Origin: Gnetum montanum
Taxonomy: Eukaryota; Streptophyta; Gnetopsida; Gnetales; Gnetaceae
Length of the DNA stretch: 31,102 nt
Reading direction: 5' to 3'
Assembly (NCBI GenBank): GCA_015680685.1
Contig: MNCI01035832.1
Location: 786,633-817,734, forward strand
In this document: positions 21,401 to 30,087 of the stretch, one piece after another
Position numbering within the stretch: the first letter of the stretch is position 1
Layout of the letters: every line of letters begins with the position of its first letter
The notes under the pieces: generated by a model
The model's input: only the letters and a program-made list of their open reading frames with translations
Databases searched by the model: none
Told to the model about the DNA's origin: nothing
Position numbers and translations under genes: made by a program

Positions 21401-21603
21401 TAATGTCTTAGCTTCTAATTTATACAACTTGCCTATTTTGATTTCAGAAGCCAAAAGAGATGAACCATGTAGTATTGAACATTTTCCACCTCCAAAGATA
21501 AAGTTAGTCCTACATGATCCAATTCACTTATAGACAAAATATTTTTAGTAAGTTTTAAAACATGATGTACATTGGGAATCAATTTAACTACTTCATTTTT
21601 AAA

Positions 21604-21789
21604 CTAAATCTTTACCTTTCCATAACTGATAACTTTGCATAAATCATCATTACCGAATCTTATCATTTTGAGATTAGATGATGTATACTCACTAAACCAA
21701 TTAACATGTGGAGTGTAGTGATGAGATGCACCCAAGTTTACATACCATGAATATGTATCAACATTATTAGAAGATGAGACAACATACAA
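21604..21789 (-). pseudogene. Copia protease with both active-site residues changed
   Basis: The frame YSWYVNLGASHHYTPHVNWF matches the plant copia protease W-(Y/L)-x-D-(S/T)-G-A-(S/T)-x-H. The catalytic Asp is Asn (codon 21736-21738) and the next Ser is Leu (21733-21735). Both are single transitions of the expected codons. Confidence 0.9.
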
Positions 21790-21869
21790 ATCTCCCTCTC
21801 AAGCAAGAAGGGCTTTATTACTTTTTGATACATTACTCTCTTTACCCTTTTTCAAAGGGGATTTATAAT

Positions 21870-21915
21870 CTTTGTTTACATGACTAACTTTACCACAATT
21901 CTAACATTTAGATAG
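21870..21915 (-). pseudogene. Copia gag zinc knuckle (decayed)
   Basis: The CCHC nucleic-acid-binding knuckle reads C-stop-NCGKVSHVNKDY: a TAG follows the first Cys and the last Cys is Tyr. Confidence 0.75.
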
Positions 21916-22496
21916 TCTCTTTACAAATTTTTAAGGCTTATTCTTAAATTGAGTCCTCTTAACAAACTTTGTCTTTACATAATTTTTGATAAATAATACA
22001 TCATTTTGAGGAGTAGAAGTTTTCCTTCTTACTTCCTCAAACAACAACTGATCAACAATACTATCAAAACTAAAGTTGGTAGATGTATTACTTACAACCA
22101 TTACAAATGTCTCCCATGAATTTGGAAGTGTGCTGAGGAATGTGATGCATTGTTCTTCCTCATCCATTTTCATCCCAATAGATTGCAATTGATGAACTAG
22201 TGTATTGAAGGTATTCATGTGTTCTACAATAGTTGTAACTTCAATCATTTTACATTCATATAATTACTTCTTTAAAAATAACTTATTTATTAAAGATTTT
22301 CTTTGGCATAAAGCTTGCAGCTTATCCTACAAATATTTAGCAAAAGAAACATTGAAAACATTAAGAAATATTGAATCTGATAAACATAAATGAATGGTAC
22401 TTATTGCTTTTAAGTTTAATTTTTTTCATCCTTCATCAGAAACTTTATTTGGTTTTATGCCTAGGATTGCATTGTGTTGATCTTATTTAATCAAAA
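21915..22496 (-). pseudogene. Copia gag (UBN2 type), 3' part
   Basis: The 105-codon open frame at 21931-22248 holds EHMNTFNTLVHQLQSIGMKM and TLPNSWETFVMVVSNTST, and the region up to 22496 holds KAISTIHLCLSDSIF. This is the conserved capsid part of plant copia gag. It breaks off at 22496 where the nested LTR starts and resumes at 29461. Confidence 0.9.
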
Positions 22497-23099
22497 TGTG
22501 ACATCCCATCCCCAGATGTCATGGCAAATGTCCATATATGATATATTAGACATTATGCGTATGAAAAAAATATACCAAATGTAAAATATATGTGATATTA
22601 AACATTATGTATAAGGGAAATAATAGGAAACATATAGAAAGAGAAAGAAAAGAATGATTTATTGATATAGAATAGAGTATCAGGATCATGCTTCAAGAGT
22701 GTTCCTTGGGGTTCTCTTTTTTTGGCATCTATCCCTTAAAGGCAATCCAGCACTACCACCACGGTTAGGCTTATAACCTAGATAGAAGGGATGGCCAGTC
22801 CACTTCCTATTCCACTTCACCTAGCTCTCATGACTTGCTTGTACTGGCTCCACCACTCCATGGCTTGCCTTTACCACCTTTGCCATTTCATGTTAACATG
22901 ACCTCTAACCCCAAGTATAAATGCCTTAGGTCAAACCCTCAAAGGTTACCTAAAGAGACATGTCCATTATTACAACATGCCCTTTTAGGTCTTAATCACA
23001 ACTACCCTTTTAGGTCTTGTTAAGATGACAATAACACTTTTTATGTAGAGATACCATCTTCATTAGGTAATAGCATCATTTGGAAATGGGGATGTGATA
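22497..23099 (-). repeat. 3' LTR (in element sense) of the nested element
   Basis: 603 bp, aligned with 28858-29460 over the full length at roughly nine-tenths identity by eye, implying an old insertion. On the minus strand an AATAAA lies at 22668-22673 and a TATA-like tttatac near 22912. The last base pair of the terminus has changed (ATA for ACA). Confidence 0.9.
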
Positions 23100-23140
23100 A
23101 TCTACACCCCTTAGGTTTCATTCGTCCTCGAACGAGTCCA
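23100..23140 (-). other. Polypurine tract and preceding conserved segment of the nested element
   Basis: Minus strand: GTTCGAGGACGAAT, then AACCTAAGGGGTGTAGAT directly against the LTR. A purine-rich tract here primes plus-strand DNA synthesis. The GAGGACGAA segment is often seen before the tract in plant gypsy elements (recollection, not computed). Confidence 0.55.
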
Positions 23141-23539
23141 CATTATCCATTTTTTTCAACTCTGATGCTTTCTTTCATGATCCTATGCTTTAATAATTTG
23201 ATTTCTCCTTTGAACTCGAAGTTTTTTCTTACATATTCTGTAAACAAAATATATGTGAGAAAAATTACTTCATTTTCTAAAATAATGACAAAAGATGAAT
23301 TAAAGATTTATCAACCACCAATCACCAATCCTAACTAGGATCACACAAAGTGCAACTTGGATTTGGTTACCCAGCTGAAGGTAGGGCAAATTCTTTATCC
23401 CTAGTTTTTATTATCATAGATATTTTACTTATCTAGTTGAAACATAAATTGAACAATGAATAAAATAATAAGATTAATCAAATAAAAGTAAGAGTAAGAT
23501 ACTTCTTGATCTTGATCAATCTTATGAACTGATGGGAGT

Positions 23540-24616
23540 AATTGTAATTCTACCATACGTGGTATATGATTAGATGGTCTTGTTTGGGATGGTAAGGCTT
23601 GATCTTGATTCTTCTCAACTTCTTATTTAGAAATCAACTCTAGTAACTTGGTAACTTGAAAGAATTGAGCATCGTACCAAATATAATCCAAAGTCTCAAT
23701 GACGAATATTGTTGACCCATCTTCATTAATCATTGCAGAGTAATTTGTAAATTGTGGTTCTTGATGAGTGCTATCTATCAACATCATCTGTTCCTGAATT
23801 CTAGAATTTGATTTATCTATTGAAGATTCAAAGTAAGCAGAATATGCACTAGCTAATGGAATTGCATGCTGAATTGATGGAAACATCTTCTTCAAGTTAG
23901 GTTCAACTTCCAAAGATTTCTTTACAGATCCATATGTTAATAATTGATAAACACTACTTCCAACTTTTGCATTGAAGTCTCCATAAACAATAAATGGAAC
24001 TAGATCAATATAACTTAGAATAACTTCTTTTTCAAACTTTCTTCTATTTGCTTAATCAAGAATGCTCCTTGAAAAATTCTAACATTTGAACATGTTGGTT
24101 TGGCAATTAAATGGGTGTTAACCATGCATACACATGTTCCTGATAATTGAATTTTTAAAATCAATGCCAAGGCTATGCGATTTTTCTAAAATCTTAACTA
24201 TTCTTTCTTGTCCATTGCTTGAAGTTCTCGAATTTCAAAAATCATATTTTCTAAACTCCATTCAAATCTTTGTACCAATTCAAACTTTGCTCTTTATAAA
24301 AGATTGCACAACCATCCATGTTGTGATTTCTGCAATAGGCTAATCTATATGGCTCAAAAGAAGAACTTCCATAAGAATCTTTTTGCTTGTAAATACCTAT
24401 GTATCCCATCTTTTTCAAGTCTAGTTGAAATTGATATACAAATTCCCATGGCAAGACTTCTTGTAAGGTCAAGACATCAGCATCCAAATCTTTTAACTCT
24501 ACTAAGATGCATGGATATCAACATTCATGTCAATCCAATGATGGACGTAGTGGATGTTGTTTCTCACTCACTAGTGATCTTGTAAGCATGTTGTATGTTG
24601 CAACTTTCATTCTCAT
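23540..24616 (-). pseudogene. CCR4/Angel-type EEP nuclease domain, intronless and decayed, inside the LTR element
   Basis: CCR4-type EEP enzymes remove mRNA poly(A) tails as part of, or in relation to, the CCR4-NOT complex. The frame starts ATG at 24616 with KVATYNMLTRS (catalytic Asn motif), has two TGA stops, then ADVLTLQEV with the metal-binding Glu (24455-24466) and MDGCAIFYKEQ. A frameshift near 24255 follows. VNTHL (24105-24122), VYGDFNAKVGSS (GDFN at 23971-23982), ASAYSAYF, EPQFTN, ETLDYIWYDAQFFQVTKLLE, and finally SNHIP (23576-23584; the family has S-D-H, so this Asp is Asn) come in family order. About 360 codons cover the whole domain with no introns, where plant CCR4 genes are usually intron-split, so a retrocopy is likely. 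Two or more frameshifts and several stops make it non-functional. The leucine-rich repeats of some CCR4 proteins are not seen. Confidence 0.85.
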
Positions 24617-24725
24617 TTTTGGATTCTTATCTAAATCATTTCTCTTCATAAGTATCATACTCATGGAAACGAAATTTTGAGTTTCTATGTTGTTTTGTCC
24701 TATGTTTTGACTACAGGATGGATTA

Positions 24726-24915
24726 ATATATCCTTTTCTTGATGGTTAAAAATTGTTCTGTTTCTTCAACTAATTCTTCAACTAATACATCAACTGAATC
24801 TTTAACTAATACATTGATTGATTCATCAACTATTATTGATACAACAACTGATTCTCCAACTAATTTAACTATATTATCTATTTTTATAATTACATTATCT
24901 AATTTTAGTAATATT
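24726..24915 (-). repeat. ~30 bp tandem repeat upstream of the EEP domain, open on the minus strand
   Basis: Minus strand reads VSIIVDESINVLVKDSVDVL and VEELVEETEQF, a roughly 10-residue acidic repeat. It ends at TAA 24723-24725, about 107 bases before the EEP start codon and in another frame. It may be the decayed N-terminal region of the same protein or just a minisatellite. Confidence 0.5.
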
Positions 24916-24959
24916 TAATGACATCATATAATTTTAGTAATATGTAACTATATTATCTA

Positions 24960-25110
24960 ATTCTTAGCAGCCTTTCTGCCCCCCTTAAGAACACTAACTT
25001 CAGCAATATAATTAATGACATGCCATAGTAATCTTAAGACTATCTTTAAGGGTTATGCACTAAATCTTAAAATCCAAATGGTTGAATTTATGATATCATC
25101 AAATTATCAG
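24960..25110. other. AT-rich interior sequence with a purine tract
   Basis: On the minus strand CTTAAGGGGGGCAGAAAGG (about 24970-24990) resembles a polypurine tract, but no LTR-like end is visible beside it. Nothing else recognised. Confidence 0.3.
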
Positions 25111-25114
25111 TGCT

Positions 25115-25400
25115 CAAATGATAAATCTAACCTCACCATTGAGTTCAGAAGGGTGAAAAATCTTGGAAATGACTATTCATATGTTGAAAATGAACATCGT
25201 ATGCTCGAGTTGTGTGAAAATTAAATTTTTGAGGATCTTGAGGCACTATATCAGGCAAGGAGTAAAATTTAATTTTTGGGATTCCCTCGATCTGACTTCA
25301 CCATTGGGTCCGGAAAGTTAAAATCTATAGGAAACAACTTTTTGTTTGTTGAAAAATGCTTCCGAAATCAAAAGTTATGGCTTTTGGATTTTAAGGTCTT
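25115..25400 (+). repeat. Two diverged direct repeats of ~90 bp
   Basis: TCACCATTGAGTTCAGAAGG..GTTGAAAATGAACATCG at about 25130-25215 and TCACCATTGGGTCCGGAAAG..GTTGAAAAATGCTTCCG at about 25300-25385 align along their length. The two open frames here (25015-25224, 25276-25464) are probably only this repeat. Confidence 0.6.
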
Positions 25401-25679
25401 TGGTGCGAAAAATGAGATTTCCGAGGATCACCCATCCAGTTATACTCAAAATGAGTGTATTTAATGATGAAGTTTTTATCTCTATTGTTACCAAGGCACC
25501 AAATTTAAATTTTTAAAAATATTTGTGCACATTCTTAATTTAAATTGATAATTAATAACGAAAAATTTTAAATTTTTTTTTCTCAATTGATGAGAATTCC
25601 TAAATTCCCATCAATTGTTAGAAATGTCAGACATTTCAAATTTTTCGTTTGTCAGTGAAAAATTTTGACTGTGTGGGCG

Positions 25680-25955
25680 ACGATCATTTTAGGGTCAGCG
25701 TGGCCTATTTTGGGGTCTGTGTGGCCCTCCTTTGGGTTGGTGTAGCCCATCTCAAGGTAACCGTAGCCGTCCCTTGGGCCAACATGGCCAATCTCGAGTC
25801 TGCATGGCCTTGGTGCAACTTGTGTTTGGGCCAACATAGCCCTTCACTAGGCTTGCGCGACCCATTTCAGGGCTTGCTTGGTCCTTGATTAGGCTTGTGC
25901 ATCCCTTGTCAGGCCCAATGTAGCCCTTGTTAGGGTCTGTTAGGGCCTGCGCGTG
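25680..25955. repeat. GC-rich minisatellite, 20-22 bp unit, ~12 copies
   Basis: Units such as GGGTCTGTGTGGCCCTCCTTTG and GGCCAACATGGCCAATCTCG follow one another. Because 21 is a multiple of three, the minus strand shows a seven-residue repeat (NPKEGHT, DPKIGHA, DPKM). I see no start or context for a real protein. Confidence 0.8.
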
Positions 25956-25959
25956 AGAG

Positions 25960-26400
25960 GTAATTATTAGCAGTGTTCGAGGTAGTTTTCCATGGCATTA
26001 GAGTGGTTATCGGCGGTGCTAGAGGTGGTTATTGACAACGTCGAAGGTAGTTATACAGTGTTGGAGGGCAGTGTGTGCAGTAGGTAGCAGTAGGCAACAG
26101 GTAAGTGGGCAGTGGTAGGTGCAACAACAGTAGTTGCAGGCAGGCATGATATGGCGGCAGGCGCAGGTGCGTGGACAGTAGACGATGGACGGGGCAGACG
26201 TCCACAGCAGACGACGGAGGGTGCAAACGTTGAATGTGGTGGGCGTGGAGAGCAGAGCGATGGTGCTGGCTGATCCACAGGCATGTGGAGGGCAGCAAGG
26301 CAGGCCATGGCAGCTGCAGATCTCTGGAGGCAGAGACAGCAGCAAGCTCAGCTTTCATGGAATTGAAAAATCTGTAAACCAGCACTACTCATTGTAGTTC
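25960..26400. other. G- and purine-rich low-complexity region
   Basis: GCAG, GTGG and GGTAG-rich sequence, unusually GC-rich for the window. Overlapping frames of 85-118 codons on the minus strand and 70 codons on the plus strand all arise from biased composition. No domain recognised. Confidence 0.5.
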
Positions 26401-26955
26401 ATGGAGTGGCTCATCTTTTTTAAATTTCGATGCTACCCGTTGTCTGCATCACCGCTGTCCAGGAGCAAAGCTGGGAAACTACAAACTGAAAATTTAACCA
26501 TGATTATAAACTTTTCAGTTTTAATAAAATTTTTGTTAAGTGAAATATTTTGTTTGCTGCGGATAAGTTTATGTATACTTTTTCAGATAGCCTTCTATTA
26601 TTTTTCAAAAAAAAAAAAAAAATTTCTTTGGCTTTTCAAAGTAACTGTGCAATTTTGTTCAGCAGCAACAACCACCAGTTCACTTTTTATTTCACCAAAC
26701 AAATTTTGAAGGTTCTAAAGTGCTTCATTTTCCTTTAATAAGCTGTCCATTTTTTTGGCTCTGCATTTTTACTTCCTTTTGGCAAAAAATAGGCTTAAAA
26801 AAAATCCTATTTTCTTGCATATTTATTTACAGTAGACAATTTTTGAGGCTTTTGCTACCTGTCTCTCTTGCAAACAAATTTTGGAGGTCCTTCGTTCCAC
26901 TATGATATACATTTTTAGAAAAGTTGGAAGTTTCTGAAATCTAAGACACATGCCA
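26400..26955. other. T-rich non-coding sequence
   Basis: Contains an A run of about 17 near 26608-26624. The plus-strand frames are Phe/Leu-rich readings of T-rich DNA. Nothing recognised. Confidence 0.4.
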
Positions 26956-26979
26956 GTAGTTTTTTTTATTAAAATAGAA

Positions 26980-27032
26980 GATCGGACCCTGAACCTCTTA
27001 TAACTAACAATTATAATTTACCACTAAGCTAA
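26980..27032 (-). repeat. tRNA-promoter-like A and B boxes (possible SINE fragment)
   Basis: Minus strand: TTAGCTTAGTGGTA (27019-27032) resembles the tRNA D-arm/A box, and GGTCCGATC (26980-26988) the T-arm/B box, about 30 bases downstream. No acceptor stem or anticodon arm can be folded by eye, so it is not a tRNA gene; a tRNA-derived repeat is possible. Confidence 0.4.
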
Positions 27033-27565
27033 TTGTTATTTAGTAAAAATCGGTCCACTCCTTTAGATTTTGTGTTAGTGGATACCGCCGCCCAGCAAAC
27101 GTTTGCTTCAGGCAGGAGTGAGTGGGGCAACCATGGTTCGGTACAGTAGGATTGGAATTTCATAATTTCCCGACCTAGAGATATACATCCTGCAGATTTA
27201 AATCATATATTTTCCCTATATATACTAAATTCATACGTTTTTTAAGAAAAAGTAAACTGTATAATACGTTTTCAAAACCCATACACATTCATATAGTGTC
27301 GTATTCCAAGCCTGTGCACGAGTGATTGGATTTATCTGGACGAAAATTAGAAAAGATAAGCCATGGTTTAAATGCTGCCGTAGTGGTTCGTATTGTAATT
27401 GTTTGATAATGAGCATGGATCGAGACCACTTGTGAAGTTTGAACTATTAAACCGAACAGATGATGTGGAAATTTTCAACATAATCGACTCAAATATATCC
27501 ATGTGTGTGTTTGCTTTTTCCTCCTTGGACGTCCAGAGACGACAGAAAATTTGCCTTTCTGCGCG

Positions 27566-27573
27566 TATATAAG
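27566..27573 (+). promoter_or_regulatory. TATA box candidate (TATATAAG)
   Basis: GCGCGTATATAAGCCAG is a good plant TATA context. About 300 bases downstream, TTCAAGTAAGATAG (near 27850) could be an intron donor, so a plus-strand promoter with an untranslated first exon is conceivable. No coding exon follows within the element. Confidence 0.35.
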
Positions 27574-27699
27574 CCAGAACAAATTCGTAGTGTAGCATCC
27601 ATAAGCCGTCGTTTGCCAATCCTTTTAGCCTTGGCCAGGAGTACGATTTTCACTTGTAGTGCATCTTCCTTTTCTGAGTTCAAACAAGATCAGAAATCT

Positions 27700-28040
27700 T
27701 TGGTTTGAAACCTATTTGCCTCGGAAGCCTAAGATATACAGCTTCTGTATTTTCGTTATCGAAGGTTCAATTCTCCGTTGAGGATCCTGCCTAGTTTTAG
27801 CCTCAAATCACCAGATACAAATTTCTGTTGTCCCAAACTATCTAGGCGCTTCAAGTAAGATAGTATCTGGTTTATTGTCATTTGTTTTCTAAAGCAATGT
27901 ACTTTTGAGCGTAAAATTCTAAACACAGTTTCTAGATAGAAAGGTTAATAGAATAATAATTCGAACTTCCGTACTTACCTGTAGAATAATAATAACAAAA
28001 ACACATTCAAAAGCTGAGCTGAGTTTACGGATTTTTTAAA
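27700..28040. other. Unassigned sequence
   Basis: No open frame or recognised family. Could be leader and intron of a captured gene (see the TATA candidate). Confidence 0.25.
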
Positions 28041-28200
28041 AAATATTTTAAATTGTGAAGGGCCTGGGTTGAACCCATGACCTCTTAGTCATTTTTTTAA
28101 AAAAATAATAATATATATATTTAAATTATTATTATTATTTAATTAAAAGTATTTTGGAACATAGGATCAAACCTGCGACCTCCCCCTCAATAAGTATTTT
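28040..28200 (-). repeat. Two B-box-like units ~98 bp apart in AT-rich sequence
   Basis: Minus-strand GGGTTCAACCC (28066-28076) preceded by ACTAAGAGGTCAT, and GGTTTGATCC (28164-28173) preceded by GAGGTCGCA, look like tRNA T-arm/B-box segments and sit in similar surroundings. An ATT/TTA microsatellite (about 28106-28142) lies between them. Probably fragments of a tRNA-derived repeat. Confidence 0.4.
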
Positions 28201-28307
28201 AAAGATTTTTTTTAAATTTTTTTTTTATTATTTTATTTCATCTTGCCTTAGCGGTTGACGTGGTGGTTCGGCCAATGATAGAGCAACAATTCCGAGTTGA
28301 TTTCGAN

Positions 28308-28840
28308 ATAGTTTTAGGGTCCAAAAATGAAGTTGATTTTTCAGGAATTAAAAAGAACCAAACTATCCTATTTTGTTGAATTAACATTTCTAGGCTAACA
28401 TATGGTACCCTAGAATCTTTTAGATTTCTTGGATAGATTTCAACAAAATAAGATTAATTCAAGTCATGGTTACTAACTTTTTGGAAAGAAATTTAACAAT
28501 GATCCTAATCAATTAATAATTATAGTATTAAGATGGGTAAGAGTTACATGGACTGTTGTATCATTGTCTTACCAACATCTCTTGTAATTGATAAATCTTA
28601 ATGAGGTCTGATCAAATCTTCGTTAGTTAATAATATACATAAAAAAAATTTTGTTGGTTGCTAGGATCTAGATGCCTGATCCATTGTTTGTGAAATCAAT
28701 GAAAATGTATCTTCTGACTTACATCACAAACATATGGTACATCCTATGATAAATGGCTTTCCGTGTGTTGTGGCTTCAAGGTTCATCATCAAGTTCATGT
28801 TGTAGTTGGCCCATGGTTTTGAATGGCCCTTGGGTCATGA
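28308..28840. other. Leader region of the nested element, nothing recognised
   Basis: Between the N at 28307 and the primer site. In the element's sense this is the first ~500 bases after the 5' LTR, where gag would be expected. No gag-like frame is seen. Confidence 0.35.
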
Positions 28841-28843
28841 TTT

Positions 28844-28855
28844 GCTCCAATACCA
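28844..28855 (-). other. Primer-binding site of the nested element
   Basis: On the minus strand, two bases after the LTR end, TGGTATTGGAGC resembles the initiator-Met site TGGTATCAGAGC, differing by TG for CA in the middle. It sets the element's direction. The copia element has the same variant. Confidence 0.75.
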
Positions 28856-28857
28856 AT

Positions 28858-29460
28858 TGTGACATCCCATCCTTGATGTCATGGCAAACATCAAATATAT
28901 GATATATTAGACATTATGCGTATGAAAAAAATATACCATATGCAAAATATATGAGATATTCAACATTATGTATAAGGGAAATAATAGGAAAAATGTAGAA
29001 AGAGAAAGAAAAGAATGCTTTATTGATATAGAATAGCATATTCGGATCGTGCTCAAAGAGTGTTCCTTGGGATTTTTTTCCTTTGACATCTATTCCTTAG
29101 AGGCAATCTAGCATTGCCATCACGGTTAGGCCTATAACTCGACTAAAAAGGATGGCTAGTCCACTTCCTATCCCACTTCACCTGGTTCCAGTGACTTGCT
29201 TGTACTAGCTTCGTCACTCCATGACTTGCCTTTACCAACTCCACCATTCCATGCTGACACAACCTCTAACCCTAGATATAAATGCCTTAGGTTAAACCCC
29301 TGAAGGTTATCTAAAGAGACATGTTCATTATTACAACATGCCCTTTCGGGTGTTAATCACAACTACCCTTTTAGGTCTTGTTAAGATGACAATAACACTT
29401 GTTATGAAGAGACACCATCTTCATTAGGTAATAGCATCATTTGGAAATGGGGATGTGACA
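28858..29460 (-). repeat. 5' LTR (in element sense) of the nested element
   Basis: 603 bp with short terminal inverted repeats (TGTGACATCCC..GGGGATGTGACA). AATAAA on the minus strand is at 29019-29024. It directly follows the interrupted copia gag at 29461. Confidence 0.9.
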
Positions 29461-29547
29461 AAAAAGATCCTTCATCTTGATATTCCATAGTTCATAATTG
29501 GATTTGCTGAATTTTTTAATCTCAACTTTTGTTGAAGAGTTGGTCAT
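29461..29547 (-). pseudogene. Copia gag N-terminus, separated from the rest by the nested element
   Basis: ATG at 29547 starts a frame containing VEIKKFSKSNYELWNIKMKD, the conserved opening of plant copia gag (F-x-G-x-N-Y-x-x-W). It runs into the nested LTR at 29461 and resumes at 22496 in the same phase. A TAA seven codons or so past the join shows the gag was already, or has since been, broken. Confidence 0.9.
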
Positions 29548-29597
29548 GATTCCCTTGCAAACACTTAGACAAAGAAAAATTATTTTTTATGGAACTT

Positions 29598-29610
29598 GGC
29601 TCCAATACCA
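29598..29610 (-). other. Copia primer-binding site
   Basis: Minus strand TGGTATTGGAGCC, two bases after the LTR end. It is like the initiator-Met site TGGTATCAGAGC with the same two-base difference as in the nested element. Confidence 0.75.
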
Positions 29611-29895
29611 ATTGTTATTCCCAGCCTTTCACACATAATACTAATAAATATTTTAGATAAAATGAAGAATAATGCAATAATTAGCAAGACATAGAGTTAC
29701 CCTAGGAAAAACCTTCAAGGTAAGAAACCCCAGCAATAATCGGTTCTTGGACCATTAGTAGCAGCACAGCTTCAAGATTGAAGTACAAAGAGAATCAATG
29801 AGAACAATGGAGAAGAATTGTAGGAGAGGATTGCAGCTTAGGCATTGGCCATTGTTGTGTTGTATTGTTATATCAAGGATGCTTCCTTAGAGCTT

Positions 29896-29903
29896 CTTAT
29901 ATA
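29896..29903 (-). promoter_or_regulatory. TATA box of the copia LTR
   Basis: TATATAAGAAGCTCT on the minus strand, about 285 bases before the LTR end, a usual distance for an R-U5 of this type. Confidence 0.5.
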
Positions 29904-30087
29904 TTACTTAGGTTACGAAAATAAATCCAAAATAAAAGGGGATAACGTAGCTTATTTTGGTGGGGATAGGTATAAGACCAAATATAACACAGATAAGAAT
30001 AAGAATATAACTAAGGTAGAAATATTTGAAGAAAATCAAGGCAAATTTGCCTTCATCCACCTTATAGTAACTGTACTAAACATTTTG

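Larger units (their letters stand above)
18770..22496 (-). mobile_element. Ty1/copia element body, left part (RNase H to gag), decayed
   Basis: Reading right to left on the minus strand: gag, zinc knuckle, protease, integrase, RT, RNase H, the Ty1/copia order. Its gag start and 5' LTR lie beyond the nested element, at 29461-30281. The left (3') LTR is not found; copia-derived coding stops near 18770, where gypsy LTR-like sequence begins, so the 3' end is truncated. Confidence 0.85.
22497..29460 (-). mobile_element. Nested LTR retrotransposon carrying an EEP-nuclease gene copy instead of recognisable gag-pol
   Basis: Two 603 bp direct repeats (22497-23099, 28858-29460) begin TGTGACATCCC and end GATGTG(A)(C/T)A. 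A primer-binding-site-like sequence abuts the inner edge of the right repeat, and a purine-rich tract abuts the inner edge of the left one, so transcription runs on the minus strand. The flanking 5-mers are CAAAA (22492-22496) and AAAAA (29461-29465). Excising the unit with one 5-mer rejoins the copia gag in phase. The LTR ends, initiator-Met-type primer site and GTTCGAGGACGAAT near the tract suggest Ty3/gypsy ancestry (inference). Inside I find a CCR4-like domain, repeats and unassigned sequence but no gag, RT or integrase: a non-autonomous element. An N at 28307 lies in the interior. Confidence 0.85.

Noticed and set aside
22835-23023. 62-codon plus-strand frame
   Set aside because: Lies within the LTR of the nested element.
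23540-24616. APE-type endonuclease of a LINE
   Set aside because: The same superfamily, but the motif set (LQEV with DGCAIFYK, NTHL, EPQFTN, TLDYIWY) is of the CCR4 type and no LINE RT follows.
24970-24990. Second polypurine tract and LTR boundary inside the nested element
   Set aside because: The purine tract is convincing in composition, but no LTR-like terminus or repeat lies next to it.
26019-26397. Overlapping Cys/Pro/His-rich frames
   Set aside because: Four frames on both strands are open at once in a GC-biased low-complexity tract; no domain or start context.
26980-27032. Functional tRNA gene
   Set aside because: Only A- and B-box-like segments; no acceptor stem or anticodon arm could be paired by eye.
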